The notes below the pieces were generated by a model, which made no database searches, had not been told where the DNA came from, and was given only the letters and a program-made list of their open reading frames with translations. Below, in pieces: positions 1-11,994 of a stretch of DNA of 64,000 bases. Source of the DNA: Blastomyces gilchristii SLH14081 (lineage: Eukaryota > Ascomycota > Eurotiomycetes > Onygenales > Ajellomycetaceae). A program made the translations under genes and the position numbers. The stretch spans positions 2,140,374 through 2,204,373 of the forward strand of contig NW_003101682.1 in NCBI RefSeq assembly GCF_000003855.2. Direction: 5' to 3'. The stretch's first letter is position 1, and each line of letters begins with the position of its first letter.

Positions 1-916
1 CTTAAAAAGTATGATCAGAGTGAACTCTGCTGTCACTTGAATACATCAAGAATAGAATGCTGAAATTAATAATTTCTCTCATTAATTTCACAGATAAGAT
101 GTGTGAAGATAATTTTGAGAAATATAAGATTCTCTGACTTCTGATAAAAATGAATCTTATAAAGAGACTCTATTTTCATTATATCAGAGACTGAGTGTTA
201 TTAAAAAGTATTACTTCAATGTATATACACTTACTGCAGTGATTCACTCTCTGCGTATATAACTGAGAGTTACAGCTTTTTCATATCACACAGCTCTCTC
301 TGAAATACTGCTGCCAGTTTGTAACTCATACAGTCTTTTAGTTCAGTACACACTGTGTATATATAGCTCTGCATGCTGAGGCTGTATTGATCATTATAGT
401 CTGACATAATACTCACTTTTCATAAGCCATGTTTCATTTGATTGAGAGAGAGAAGGGACATAACTACTGTTTTATTTAAGAGAGAATGAATAATTGAATC
501 TGTAGAAGATAATTTGATTTCTTCTGCATTTGAAATTTGATTAGTCTATACTCTTCAATTTGAGAGTTTCTGAGAGTGTTTTAATAGTTTTCATATCAGC
601 TTGAAATTAGTGATTGATTGAAGAAGAGAAAAGAGAGAAGAAAGAAATGAGAATAACTTATCTTTATAATATGAAAACAGAGAATTGCTGTAATCATTTA
701 TTCTAGTAATAAAGATCTGTTTTCTGCATGTATCTCTGATATAGATTATATAATAACTGTATACAAAGATTATCAACAGTATATGCATTGAATGAAGATG
801 ATATTACTATATAACACTGTAACTGTTTCTATACATTACTGAAAACTGTTAATATTTTCTTTAAGTCTTTTTATATTTGATAAGTTAGTAATATATTTCA
901 ATACACTTGTTCTTTC

Positions 917-1003
917 ATCATTATTATCATCATTATTATTATCATCATTATCACTATCATCACTATTATTATTATTATTATCATTATCATTATTATTATT
1001 ATT
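917..1003. repeat. (TCA/TTA)n trinucleotide tract
   Basis: Imperfect trinucleotide run of TCA, TTA and CAC units inside hAT copy F. The same tract occurs at equivalent places in the other hAT copies (7878-7963, 33640-33736, 56684-56785), with a different unit order in each, so it is an internal, length-variable part of the element. Confidence 0.85.
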
Positions 1004-1094
1004 ATATCATTTCTGACTATCTCTTCTGCCTTCACTCTTCTTTAATACTCACTGAAATTAATCATGTTATATCTCTTTAAATATTCTGTGATTC

Positions 1095-1890
1095 TGCAGA
1101 TTATCAAGGCATATAAGTACTATCACAGATTGAAGAAAGAGAAGAAGAAGATGTTTAAGTAAGAGAAGATAGATTATAAGATATATTATAATACCTTGAA
1201 GAGACTCTGTAAGAAAGTAGAATAATAACAATTTTAAGTAATACTTTTAATAGATTTAGACTGAACTAAGTATAGAAATAATACAGATAGTATCATCTAT
1301 AAAAGATTGAAGAAGAAGATAGTGAAAAGTCTTATATAGTAGTGATAAGATCAGAAGAAGTTCTGAGAATAATTTAAGATTAAGATAAAGAGAGAGAGAG
1401 AGAAGAAGAGTATTACTATAAATAAGCAGTAGCAGAAGAAGATTAAGAGAGTATTAAAGTAAAAGATATAAAAGTCAAAACTGATAAGTTTTTTATTTAT
1501 TAAGAGATAATGATTTTTCATAATACTTCTATTCTCTAATTGATTAGCAGAAGCTGACAGAAAAGAAGTAAATTAAAACCTTGTTCAGATCTTGAATGTG
1601 CTTCATAATTCAGAATATTAAGAAGACAGTTCTACTCTCTGAGCATGTCAATCTACTTACTGCTGAGATGAAACCTGAGACAGTAGATCAGAAAATGTGA
1701 GATTTTAAAGTACAGATTAACCTAGCTGAGAGAGAGCAGTAGAAACTCTTCTCTGAGAAAACAGCAGAGAGAGATTTTAAGATAATTATTATCTTAAATA
1801 AGAAGAAGAAGAAGGAGAAGAAGAATGAGAAGTAAATTATAAAGAATGATAAGAAGAATGAGAAAGAGAAGAAAGATAATAAGTAGAAAA
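1095..1890 (+). pseudogene. hAT accessory or N-terminal coding remnant (copy F)
   Basis: Translating forward gives a broken Lys/Glu-rich frame containing YYHRLKKEKKKMFK and YNTLKRLCKKVE. The same protein is seen in hAT copy A on the minus strand (around 7000-8000) as HYHRLKREKKKVFKH and YNTLKRLCKEVE. Stops interrupt it throughout. It lies upstream of the transposase catalytic region in the transposon sense, so it is either the N-terminal part of the transposase or a separate first ORF. I cannot assign a function. Charged, coiled-coil-like composition is all that can be seen. Confidence 0.45.
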
Positions 1891-1947
1891 AGTTTTTTTC
1901 TTTTTATATTAGTTAGTTATAAGTTCTCTTGAAGAATAATGTTATTA

Positions 1948-2030
1948 TGTTATAATCTAACTACGCGAGTTACACTAAATGAATAGGTTGAGGTGGCACG
2001 TGACTAGAGTAGGTGTAGTAATCATCAACA
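1948..2030 (-). repeat. Putative 83-bp Copia LTR
   Basis: The segment starts TGTTATAA and ends ATCAACA, giving TG...CA ends with a short TGTT/AACA inverted repeat. Directly beside it on the inner side is a run of seven C followed by TT. Read on the coding (minus) strand this is AAGGGGGGG, a good polypurine tract immediately before a 3' LTR. It keeps several CpG sites, unlike its surroundings. An 83-bp LTR is unusually short. There is no second copy in the window to prove the boundaries, so the outer end is uncertain. Confidence 0.45.
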
Positions 2031-2239
2031 CCCCCCCTTGCTACACCGTGGTCTATAAGCCGCCACCCGGGGCCTCCCTCATCCTCAAATCTTTCAAAAA
2101 TGTAATAATAATTAATTACATCAATCAGACCCTGATTTCCTTATTAGGAAAGGCGTCTGTACAGTAATAACCATAAAAATCAAGAAATACATGCAAAATT
2201 CACTGATTCACTGTATTATTATTACTATTCAATCATTTC

Positions 2240-3819
2240 TTTCTGATCTCTTTCAAATCAATCCTTTTAACAAAATCTTCAAACACAGGCTTCATCAGTG
2301 GCTTGGTGAGCCCATCAGCTATGTTCACTGTAGAATCAACATGTTTCATCATAATTTCCCCTTTTTCAATCAAATTGTGAAGAATATGATATTTAATCTC
2401 AATGTGACATGACCTTTGTATTAAGGATTTCCTCTTTGCTAGATCAATTGCTCCCTTATTGTCAACTCATAGATACAAGTATATTTCCTTTTTCATCATT
2501 CATCAACTCAGTATCATATAACATATTATTCAATCAGATTATCTCACAAGCTGTCTTGCTAGCTGCAATATATTCAGCTTCTGTGATTCATTTAATAATA
2601 GATGTCTGTCTCTGTGACTGTCATGAGATCATCGGTGACTCATTAATCAATATAACATAGTCAGTAGTTGATTTGTATTGAGGATCTGCTCTCACTCAGT
2701 CTGAATCACAGTATATCACAGAACTCAGACTCATATCACCAATCTTCTTCCTGTATAATATGTCATGGTTTTTTGTCTTCTTGACATAACATAGGACATG
2801 CTTCAATGCTGCCCAACATGCTTTGTGTGAACATGAGTTAAAACGCGAGAGATAGTTGACCGCGAATGCCAGATCTGGCCGGCTGCTTGAGATCAAATAC
2901 TGCAATGATCTCAATCCTTGATAATATCTTGTAGCTGTAAAGTTGTCATTCAATTCACCATTCTCATCAGGTGAAAACTTCAGTCATATACCCGTCATCA
3001 TTGAAGTCTCTGCAGGATTCACCTTATCCATACTGAAATCTTCAAGAATCTTCTCAATATAACAGCTCTGTGTAACTGCTAGATCATCATTTCTCTGATA
3101 TTTGATCTTTATTTCAAGATATGACTTGATCTCTTCAACATTCTTTGTCTCAAATCTCTTTGTGATCTCTCTTAATACTCAGTCTAATTTGCTGTTCTTG
3201 AGATTCTGTCATCTGACAATCATTGATATGCAATGTCAGATAGATCTTGTGAACAGACTTCAGAGTAATATAGAAATTCATCATCATAAGATGATATCTT
3301 GAATCTCAATGTGATGAGATGTTCTGTTACTAGGAAATATCATATTCTTATGACTTACTTCATTTCATATAGACTCTGGCAGAGTAGTTCTATCAAGCCC
3401 TCTCTGCTATGCTTTACACCTGTGAATAGTTGCATATAGATCATCTCATTCTGTGGTAGTATGTCATTCAAAAACGCGGATAAATAGTTAATCAATTTAA
3501 TCTTTCATTCTTTAACAGTCAATATAGTGAATAGACTGTGTGATATAGGCTCTGATATCACTGCAGCATATAATCTTGTATAATGAATACTCTGCTGTTA
3601 TAAGAACTCTCTAATCACTCAGTGAGCTCTAAAGTGAATGATTTCTCTCTTATTATTGAATTTCTGATCATATACTCATTTATCTGTAAGAATATTCATT
3701 TTCAGAGCCCTCTCAATGATAATATATATCTTCTTCTATTCAAATATCTTAATCTTCTTTTTCATTGTCTCATGTTAATAGTCTCAGTCTGAGCTTCTCT
3801 TGACTTCTGTCAGTGTAGT
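2240..3819 (-). pseudogene. Copia pol remnant: reverse transcriptase and RNase H
   Basis: Frames read on the minus strand show, in order: the RT segment around SAFLN...IYMQ and LCQSLYEMK (about 3480-3350); the catalytic motif as LTLHINDC near 3220 (normally HVDD or YVDD, so a catalytic Asp has become Asn); KRFE...IKSYLEIKIKYQ; the RSLQYLISSSRPDLAFAVN block (2890); RNase H with YCDSD, KSTTDYV, ISWQSQRQ and TEAEYIAASKTACEIIWL (2700-2560); and the C-terminal HIEIKYHILHN...VNIADGLTKPL signature (2400-2270). Many stops replace Trp, Gln or Arg codons, as expected from C-to-T / G-to-A decay. Identification as Copia is firm; the gene is dead. Confidence 0.88.
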
Positions 3820-4139
3820 TAGACTGGCCGGCGGGACCATGAATTTCACATTTGATCCCATTTGATCTGGTCTCATACATTTCTTGGCGTGAGTCCCACC
3901 AGGACCAAGCCTTAAAAAAATCTGAAAATGAACCATTTCTGAGAGAAATGATGTGAAAAATGACCAGATTTAATTCAAGAACAGTGAAATGAGAGTAATT
4001 TCTCAGAATAAACTGTGAAAGATGATCATTCTTTCAAAATCAGAATGAGACTGAGACTGAAGATTAAAATCAGTCTCATTCAATTCATTCAGTGATTGCT
4101 TATATAATCAGAATTTGATAACAATTATTGATAATACTC

Positions 4140-6460
4140 ATGAAACAACTAAATACATTCTTGTGTAAGTTTATTCTTCACTTTCTTATGAAAACTACAC
4201 TTCTCTGATATACTGTGATCAGAGGTATTAAACTGTCTGATAATTCTATGTTTTACAATCATGAGTTTCTTGATTGTTTCTTCTTGTAATTATCTCTGAT
4301 AATAGTGATAAATATCTCAACTTGAGTTGAACTTTCACTTCATTCTCATCTCTATTAATGAAATTATCAGAGTATCACACATCATCAGTGCAACAGTTGA
4401 ATATATACTCTCAATAATTTTTTATAACTCTAGAATTGATTTGATGTGTAAATTCATTGAATTATCTTGAAGATAGTAATCAAATTCAGTTTTACAAGCA
4501 TGTAGTTTTACCTGATTTTCAGTTGTAATCAATGTATGTAAGTTCTGTTTCAAAGTTAGTATTATAGTTCTATGAGATATGAAGTATTATCAAAGATCAT
4601 TACTTATTAGAGAATTGTATTTCACTGTCTTCACATCTTGAACATCTGCTTATTCACATCTCTGATAGTTGATATTGTAGTAGTCTCAGACTAATTTGAT
4701 ATATGAGTCTCATTCCTCCTCTATTCAATCTTGAGAAGTGTAGATATTAACTTAATAGAAGAGATCTAGTAGAGCTGCTACAGCATAGTACTCTGCAAAA
4801 GATTGTTCAGTTTTACTGTAGTAATATGCCAGTTTATCTCTTACAGTAATAATAGTCTGCACTATAGCATCATCTCAGACTGAATTTCTTTTTAAGTGAT
4901 TCAACTGCTTCTCAAGATGAGTAAATAAACTGTTATATACTCATCAGGCTGACTGCAGCATTGATGTACAAGTGATTGAGACTGTCTTTATTGTCTTATA
5001 AAACTGAAACAGTAAATCAATCATATATTTCAACTGAGTTCACTTCATATCAGAAAGTTTCAATATCTGAATCTTTTCTCAATCAGAGTGTTGCACTCAA
5101 TGATCAATCATCTGATATAATCAAAGAGTCTGAACAGTCATCTTATATATTGAACTTCATCATATTCTAATATTCTGTATCATATTCAGTGATGTGACTG
5201 ATTTGTTTATTTATTGAATATTATGAAATCATTATTGTTATTTAGAGAAGGTACAAATCACATTAACAATGTTTCAAATCTGTGATATTTAAATTATTAG
5301 TCAATCTATTCAAAATTAACAGTAGTGTTATTAAAAAGTGTTATCAAAAAGCAATATTAAAAAGTGTTATCAAAAAATATTATCTTTTGCAAAGTAAATG
5401 TAAAAGTTACTTGAGTAATCACTTTCATCTCATTCTCATCTCAAGAATCAGCTATCTCATTATTCTTTATCTCAATGTTAAGATTCTTTATCAGTGTTTG
5501 TATCACAAGTTGAACCACATGAGCAATGCAGAGAATATGACCTTGTTTATTATTTCAGAAATGCAAAGTCAATTTTTGCTTTAAACTGTTTATCATAGTA
5601 TAGTTATTCACAGCATTATCAGTTGTAATTGTAAGAAGACTGAGACTAATATCTTAATAGTCATTTTTAATCACAGTCATTAATATCTCTACTATATAAT
5701 TCTCAGTATGACTACTGATCAATAATTCAAATTCAATTAATATCTCTTAATAAGTTCAGTTCTTATCAATGTAATAACATATAACTCTCATAAATGCAAG
5801 ATTGTTTGTACTAGTTCATGCATTCACTGTGAGAGACACTCTTTGATGATTCTTCAACTCTGATTCTAGATGTTGTATATTAACTTTGTAGTGTATCTCA
5901 AGGTTGAACTGAAGACAGAATTGATGTGAAATATAAAGATTTGAATTAAGTATTTGAAGAAGTGTTCAGAATTCAGAGTTTTCAATTAATTAAAGAGAAA
6001 GATTCAGAGATATACACATGCAAAGTAATTATTCACAGAAGTTATCAGATAAGAGTTATGAAATCAGAGTACTGATACATGATTGCTTTCACATAATTTT
6101 CTTTAAATTAGAAAGTTAGTATTATCAAAAATTATTATCTGATAGAGTAACTTATCAGCTCAGTAGTAATTTTCTAATTATTTTTCTTTTATTATCTGCA
6201 TTCTGATGACTTCAGATGTCAGAAAATTTCTTCAGAGTTATAATCAGTTTATGATGAATGTTTCTGAATGAAGTTGCAGTGATTGTAGCAGAGAGATGAC
6301 TCTTCAGCAATCTACAATGTAATCTGTTAATAATTATTTCATAGTTCATCTCAGTATTTATGTTGAGTTTCTCATAAATTTTATGATCTAGAATCAGATG
6401 TGAAGAATGAAGTAGTCATTTATTATAATTGAAAGAGAGCATTCTGTATTGAATTGTAAA
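4140..6460 (-). pseudogene. hAT transposase remnant (copy A)
   Basis: Minus-strand translation gives LTITTDNAVNNYTMI followed by HILCIAHVVQLVIQTL (about 5640-5490). These match the hAT catalytic-core pattern T-DNA-NN then CxAHxxQL. Further toward the C terminus (about 4850-4750) it gives AYYYSKTEQSFAEYYAVAAL, matching the hAT 'KL..YY...A...Y..A..LDP..K' region. The frame is full of stops and small disruptions. The same motifs recur in copies B, C and E. Transposase exact start and end cannot be fixed; the span is approximate. Confidence 0.8.
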
Positions 6461-6989
6461 CAACATAGACTTTGTAATTCACAGTGATTTCTTGAAGAGT
6501 TTGTGAATCTTCAATAGAAGTAAAAGAAGTGAAAGAAGTGAATTCAGAAGATATGATAATAATTTAAAAAAGATAATAGTTTATTTTCAATAACTGATCA
6601 CTGATGTATGTAAGAAGAATTAATATAAGAGAAAATAATCTTCTTTCTTAGCTTAGTTATAATTTTAGTACTAACTCAGATTGAATATTATCAATGTATA
6701 AAAGTAAATAAACAATCTTAATTAATCTCTGTTATATTTCTTGAAATATATTAATATTATGAAAGAGAGTGTTATCAAATTATATTATCAGATAATATCA
6801 TTAAAAATATATTAATATTATGAATATCAATATTGAAAAAATATTGATACTTATACATTATAGTGATATGATAGTTGAATATATATATATATATTATTCC
6901 TGACATTGATAATTGATTACAACTTGTACAATAATTTTTGAAAACTCAAAATTAATTTCAATTATTAACTAATAGTTACAAACTTATAA

Positions 6990-8003
6990 CTAACTAATAT
7001 AAAAAGAAAAAAACTTTTTCTACTTATTATCTTTCTTTTCTTTCTCATTCTTCTTATTATTCTTCATAATTCACTTCTCATTCTTATTCTCCTTCTTCTC
7101 CTTCTTATCTGAGATAATAATCATCTCAAAATCTCTCTCTACTGTCTTCTCAGAGAAGGGTTCTCACTGCTCTCTCTCAGCCAGGTTAATCTGTATCTCA
7201 AAATCCCACATTTCCTGGTCTGCTGCCTCGGGTTTCATCTCAGTGATAAGCAGATTAACATGCTCAGAGAGCAGAGCTGTCTTCTCAATATTCTAAATCA
7301 TGAAGCACATTCAAGATCTGAACAAGGTCTCAATTCTCTTCTCTATCAGCTTCTGCTAATCAATTAGAGAACAGAAGTATTATCAAAAATTATTATCTCT
7401 TAATAAAAAACTTATCAGTTTTGACTTCTTTATCTCTTACTTTAATACCTTCTCAATCTTCTTCTGCTACTGCTTATTTGTAGCAACACTCTTTGTCTCT
7501 CTCTCTCTCTTCATCTTAGTCTCAAATCATTCTCAGAACTTCTTCTGATCTTATTACTACTGTATGAGACTCTTCACTGTCTTCTTTTTCAATCTCTCAC
7601 AGATTCTGTCATCTGCATTATTTCTATACTTAGTTCAGTTTAAATCTATCAGAAGTGTTACTTAAAATTGTTATTATTCTACTTCTTTACAAAGCCTTTT
7701 CAAGGTATTATAATGTGTCTTGTGATCTGTCTCTCTGTGCTTGAATACCTTCTTCTTCTCTCTCTTCAATCTGTGATAGTGCTCATGCGCCTTGGTGGTC
7801 CGCAGAACTGCAGAATATTTAAAGAAAAATAACATAATTAATTTTGATGAGTATTGAGAGAGAGATGAAAGCAGGCAATGATATGATGATAATGATGATG
7901 ATAATGATGATAATGATAATGATGATGATAATGATGATGATGATGATAATAATGATGATGAAAGAAGAAGTGCATCAGAATATATTATTAACTTATCAAA
8001 CAT
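6990..8003 (-). pseudogene. hAT Lys/Glu-rich ORF remnant (copy A)
   Basis: A minus-strand frame opens at about 8003 with a Ser/Leu-rich stretch made by the trinucleotide tract, then HEHYHRLKREKKKVF, DHKTHYNTLKRLCKEVE, and after stops DQKKF, ETKMKRERETKSV, NIEKTALLSEHVNLLITEM, a further QINLAEREQ segment, and a Lys/Glu/Asn-rich tail. It sits upstream of the catalytic region in transposon orientation. I do not recognise a domain. It could be the N-terminal region of the transposase or a separate accessory protein. The same segment is present in copies F, B and C. Confidence 0.45.
7878..7963. repeat. (GAT/AAT)n trinucleotide tract in hAT A
   Basis: Run of GAT, GAA and AAT units inside the hAT element, equivalent to the tracts in copies F, B and C. 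On the minus strand it reads as a Ser/Leu repeat continuous with the downstream open frame. Confidence 0.85.
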
Positions 8004-8339
8004 AAAGAGATAAAGAAACTATTAACAGCTTTCAGAGATGTATAGAAACAGCTACAGTGTTACATAGCAACATTATCTTCATTTAATGCATACACTATTG
8101 ATATTCTTTGTATACATTTATCATATAAGAAATACATGCAGAAAACAGATCTTTATTGCTAGAAAGAATAATTACAGCAATTCTCTGTTTTCATATTATA
8201 AAGATAAGTTATTCTCATTTCTTTCTTCTCTCTTTTCTCTTCTTCTTCAACTCATCACTAAGTTCAAGCTGATATGAAAACTATTAAAACACTCATAGAA
8301 ATCCTCAAATTGAAGAGTATAGACTAATTAAATTTTAAA

Positions 8340-9546
8340 TACAGATAAATCAAATTAATTCAATAATACTAATTATTCATCTCTCTCTCAATAAAATAAC
8401 AGTCACATCTTTTTCTTCCTTCTCTCAAACAAAACATGGCTCATGAAAAGTGAGTATCACGCCAGGTCATAATGATCAACACAGTCTCAGCATACAGAGC
8501 TGCATACATGCAGTACATGCTGAACTGAGAGACTGTGTGAGTTACAAACTGATAGCAGCATTTCAGAGAGAGCTGTGTAATGTGAGAAAGCTGTAACTCT
8601 CAGTCATGTGTGCAGAGAGTGAATCACTGCAGTAAGTACATATGCATTGTATAGAAGTAACACTTTTTAATAACACTCAGTCTCTGATATCATGAAAATA
8701 GAGTCTCTCTGTGAGATTCATTTTTACCAGAAGTCAGAGAATCTTATATTTCTCAAGATTATCTTCACACATCTTATCTGTGAAATTGATGAGAGAAATC
8801 ATTGATTTCAGTATTCTGTTCTTGATATCATTCAAGTGACAGCAGAGTTCACTCTGACCGCACTTTTTAAGTGTATGTTTTCTAATTATTCACATTTATA
8901 CAGATATATACTGATTATTTGTTAGATAATATTAAGACAATGACTCATCACGGCTGTGTTACTCTCACTGTGAGAGATACATGATTAATGATGAACATTG
9001 CAAAGACTCTGAAGAGTGAGTATTTTGAGAGTACTGCAGCTCTGCAACCTTGATTTTTTTTTGTTTTTATTTTTTGTTTTTTTCTTTTTCTTTTATTTTT
9101 TTTTTTATTGTGATTTTTTCTGGTGTTTGTTTTATTTTTTGTTTTTTGTTTTTTTTTGTATTTTATGTTTTTTTCATAATTAAAATTATATGAATTATGA
9201 TCTGTGTTCAGAAAAGTAATAATATTTGATAACACTCTCTGTTGAATTTTCAACAAATAAGTACTATGTTATGATATTATGTAAGTGAGAAATGATTTTA
9301 TAATCTCATTTAATATCATTCTCAATAATGAGATCAGAATGAAAATGTGACTAAGAATTCAAACATATTCTTTATCTGAGACTAGATTTTTATTTGAAAA
9401 GTGAATCTGAAATCTTTAATATTTGAAATAATGTGATTTGAAATCAATGTAATGAACACAAACCATGATCAGAAGTAATACTTTTAGGCAATGTGACAAC
9501 TGTAAAGTTTAGTCCTGATCTCAGACACAGTCACACGGTCAGTCTA
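8340..9546. other. hAT A right-terminal non-coding region
   Basis: No convincing gene here. The segment holds a conserved block (about 8420-8930) that repeats in copies B and C. It also holds a roughly 130-base T-rich stretch at 9051-9175 that copy C shares at 57880-58025, and the right terminal sequence ending in CAGTCTA. Short open frames across the T-rich tract are composition artefacts. Confidence 0.6.
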
Positions 9547-9933
9547 CCTGCATCTAATCTATTCAAATTCTCATTTTTTAAGTCATCTGAGTAAATCAGA
9601 ATAGAGTCTTTTATATTGATTGTAGAGATCTTCTTCAAATGCTGTTCATATTCTCTCTCTTTAGATAGTTCACTTATTTATAAGTCTATGAGAGAATTCA
9701 GCTTTTCTCTTCAGAGAGATATCTTCTCACAATCAATTTTCTCAACATTTAATGAAGCAAATTGATTCTTAATAAGTGAACATAGTCTATACAGTTGAGA
9801 GAGTATTTTCTTTAAAGTATTATTCTCATTTCAATCAAGAAATCTGTTTCAATCTAGTTCATTTCCTGAGTTAACTGATGAAAATGAAGAAGAGACTCTT
9901 TCTCTGATTATATAATTTAAGCTCATCTTCATG

Positions 9934-9946
9934 ACTCTCAGAGCAT
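9934..9946. repeat. Target-site duplication of C1 (left copy)
   Basis: ACTCTCAGAGCAT, repeated exactly at 12744-12756. It directly precedes the LINE 3' tail repeat, while the right copy directly follows the first base of the tRNA-like head. The whole 9947-12743 composite therefore inserted as one unit. Confidence 0.93.
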
Positions 9947-10030
9947 TATTATTATTATTATTCTTCAATTATAGATGTATACAGTCAGAGACTATGATAT
10001 CTACCTGAGAACTTTTAGTTCTCAGAGTTT
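9947..10030 (-). other. LINE 3' end: stem-loops and TAA-type tail (C1)
   Basis: Sense-strand order is a perfect hairpin CTGAGAACT-aaa/ttt-AGTTCTCAG (9-bp stem, 3-nt loop, around 10002-10022), then TAGATGT...ACATCTA (7-bp stem around 9970-10001, with AGTC/GACT inside), then GAAGAATAATAATAA. The same two stem-loops and tail occur at the 3' end of every LINE-derived end in the window. They are candidates for the structure the LINE RT recognises. Confidence 0.75.
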
Positions 10031-10316
10031 TTCCTATATCTGTAAAGTTAACTATTATACATTCATCAATTTCAGATATGCAAAATCAGAAAATTCCAGC
10101 TCAGAATACAAAAACTGTTTACAAATTGCAGTGTTTTAACATCTTCTGATACTTTGAAATCATTTGACAATATCATGACAAAGGAAAAGAGAACACAGTC
10201 TTAAAGATAGACACATTAAATAGATAGATAGAAAGAAATTGAAAGAAAAAGATAAAGTAAAGAAAGACTGTAACAAAACAAATTATTAAAAGATAGTATA
10301 TAACTGTTTTAACAGA

Positions 10317-11994
10317 CTATATCTGGTTGATTTTCTCCTCTTCATATTCAGATAATTCTGAATTTAGTCATTTTCTTGTAGCTGCTTGAGTTTCTGATAG
10401 AAACTCTATTAAGTATTTAATTTCTGTCTCAGTTGAGAATAAGAATCTCATATTTAATTAATTTAGATTATACTTCTCTTTCAATCTGACTCTGAGACTA
10501 TTGTATAATACACAGTGTATTACAATATACTCAGAATTCTCATTTATATTGCAGAATGAGCATTCTATTGAGTCAAATCTATCATCAAATCTTTGTATAT
10601 AAGATTTAAAATAGTCATATTCTAGTTTTAGCTGTATTATAGATGAGAATATTTTCTTTTTACATTTAATTAAACAAGATTTTCACTTGAGTTTTATTTC
10701 AAATCTTGAATAATGTATACTCTTCTTTTATTTCTGTCAGTTTTCATTTCACTTATCTAAATAAGATTCTTTTATTTTTCTCTTTATAAAAGATTAGAAT
10801 ACAATTTTTTAAATAGATCTGCTTAATTCTGTATTCTTTTTTACAGCTGAATCAGTCAATTCATTGTCATGAATATTCATATAAGTAGGAACTTAGTGTA
10901 GATAAATTATCAGCTTTGATATTCTTCTCTTTTGAATTTTCAAAACAGAGTTTAAGATCAGTTCAAGATTCATTTAATTATTATAAATCTGACTATTTCT
11001 AAGTCTTTTTAAAGCAGCTTGATTATCAGAGAATATTTATATCTCTTTTAAATAATTTTCTCTTTTATAAGATTTTATTTCAATGAGTTTGAAAGCTTTC
11101 ACTATTATAAATAGTTCAGTATCAAAGACTTTATATTCACAGTCTAGATTTCAGAAATCTGAGATAAAATTAATATTATCTTCAGTATAAGCAATGTCTG
11201 CATCTAATCTATTCAAGTTCTTATTTTTTAAGTCATCTGAATAAATCAGAATAGAGTCTTTTATATTAATTGTAAAAATTCTCTTTAAATACTGTTTATA
11301 TTCTTTCTCTTTTAATAGTTCACTTATTTATAAGTCTATAAGAGATTCAAGCTTTTCTCTTCAGAGAGATAACTTCTCATGATCAACTTTTTCAATATTT
11401 AAAGAAGAAAATTAATTTTTAATCAGAGAGTATAGTCTGTACAGTTGAGAAGATATTTTCTTTAAAGAATTATTTTCATTTCAATTAAGAAATCTATTTC
11501 AATTCAGTTCATTTTCAGAGTTAATTAGTGAAAATGAAGAAGAGACTCTTTCTCTGATTATATAATTTAAGCTTATCTTTACAACTCTCAGAGTATAGTT
11601 TATACAGATCTTTTCAAATCTAATAATAGAAGAAGAGATTGAAGCTTCAATTTTCATTGCTTTAATAGAAGATAATTTGAATACTCTCAGAATTCTTCTC
11701 AAGACTCTGTTTTACAGACTTTGAAAGAGTTCAGTAAAATTCTCTTGATTATTTTATCAAACTTGAACTTCATAATAAGCTACTGATGTAATACAGGCTA
11801 TATATAACTGTCTTATAGCCTGGAAGAATAGATCTCTCTCTATATTTAATAGTCTGATTATATTATTCAATAGTCTTTCTACCTTAACAGTTCTTTGTTG
11901 AATGTGATATTTAAAATTCAACTTGGAGTTTAATCATACTTCTAATCATTTGATATTTACACTGAGTTTAATCTCTCTATTTAAAAGAGTTAGA
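10317..11994 (-). pseudogene. LINE ORF2 C-terminal remnant in C1
   Basis: Minus-strand ORF2 segment covering the end of RT, RNase H and the C-terminal CCHC region, joined at 11994 to the module. An open stretch reads MRRILRVFKLSSIKAMKIEAS, which equals the L4 sequence MRRILSAFKSSPIKAMEIEAS. Stops are mostly at former Trp, Gln and Arg codons. The conserved terminal stop is at 10317. It never had an endonuclease or most of the RT, so this copy was dead on arrival. Confidence 0.8.

Larger units (their letters stand above)
1..1924 (+). mobile_element. hAT transposon fragment F (reverse orientation)
   Basis: This stretch is the reverse complement of the right half of the hAT copy at 3820-9546 (about positions 6990-8870 there). 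Recognisable shared blocks are the (TCA/TTA)n tract, the lysine/glutamate-rich coding remnant and a poly-A-rich segment. It begins at the window edge, so its outer end is unseen. The homology stops near 1924, where a short unassigned stretch leads into the Copia fragment. Strand is given as the coding direction of the transposon. Confidence 0.8.
1948..3819 (-). mobile_element. Copia (Ty1-like) retrotransposon, 3' part
   Basis: Minus-strand element holding the reverse transcriptase, RNase H and C-terminal tail of a Copia polyprotein, then a polypurine tract and a possible short LTR. The 5' portion (gag, protease, integrase) is missing because the element is cut at 3820 by the left end of hAT copy A. 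Its remaining half is not found on the other side of that hAT copy, so a deletion or rearrangement has occurred. Confidence 0.85.
3820..9546 (-). mobile_element. hAT DNA transposon, full-length copy A (5.7 kb)
   Basis: Bounded by TAGACTGG at the left and GGTCAGTCTA at the right, the same ends as copy B. Copy B and two MITEs with matching ends carry 8-bp target duplications, typical of hAT, and the interior encodes hAT transposase remnants on the minus strand. This copy itself lacks a target duplication: the left flank (AGTGTAGT) lies in Copia and the right flank (CCTGCATC) lies in LINE L0. So the flanks were rearranged or deleted after insertion. The ends keep CpG/CC-rich sequence (for example GGCCGGCGGGACC) while the interior is strongly bleached. 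Confidence 0.9.

Noticed and set aside
917..1003. CRISPR-like or satellite array
   Set aside because: Simple imperfect trinucleotide run inside a transposon, with no spaced direct repeats.
4976..5170. 64-codon Ser-rich ORF (also 26260-26454 minus)
   Set aside because: Antisense shadow of the transposase with no independent support.
5282..5584. 100-codon forward ORF repeated in several hAT copies (also minus 25747-26019 and plus 31151-31423)
   Set aside because: It is antisense to the hAT transposase catalytic region. It is seen in several copies only because the copies are homologous.
8948..9256. 102-codon Lys/Asn-rich protein on the minus strand
   Set aside because: It is the translation of a T-rich tract. 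The matching tract in hAT C gives a different frame, on the other strand.
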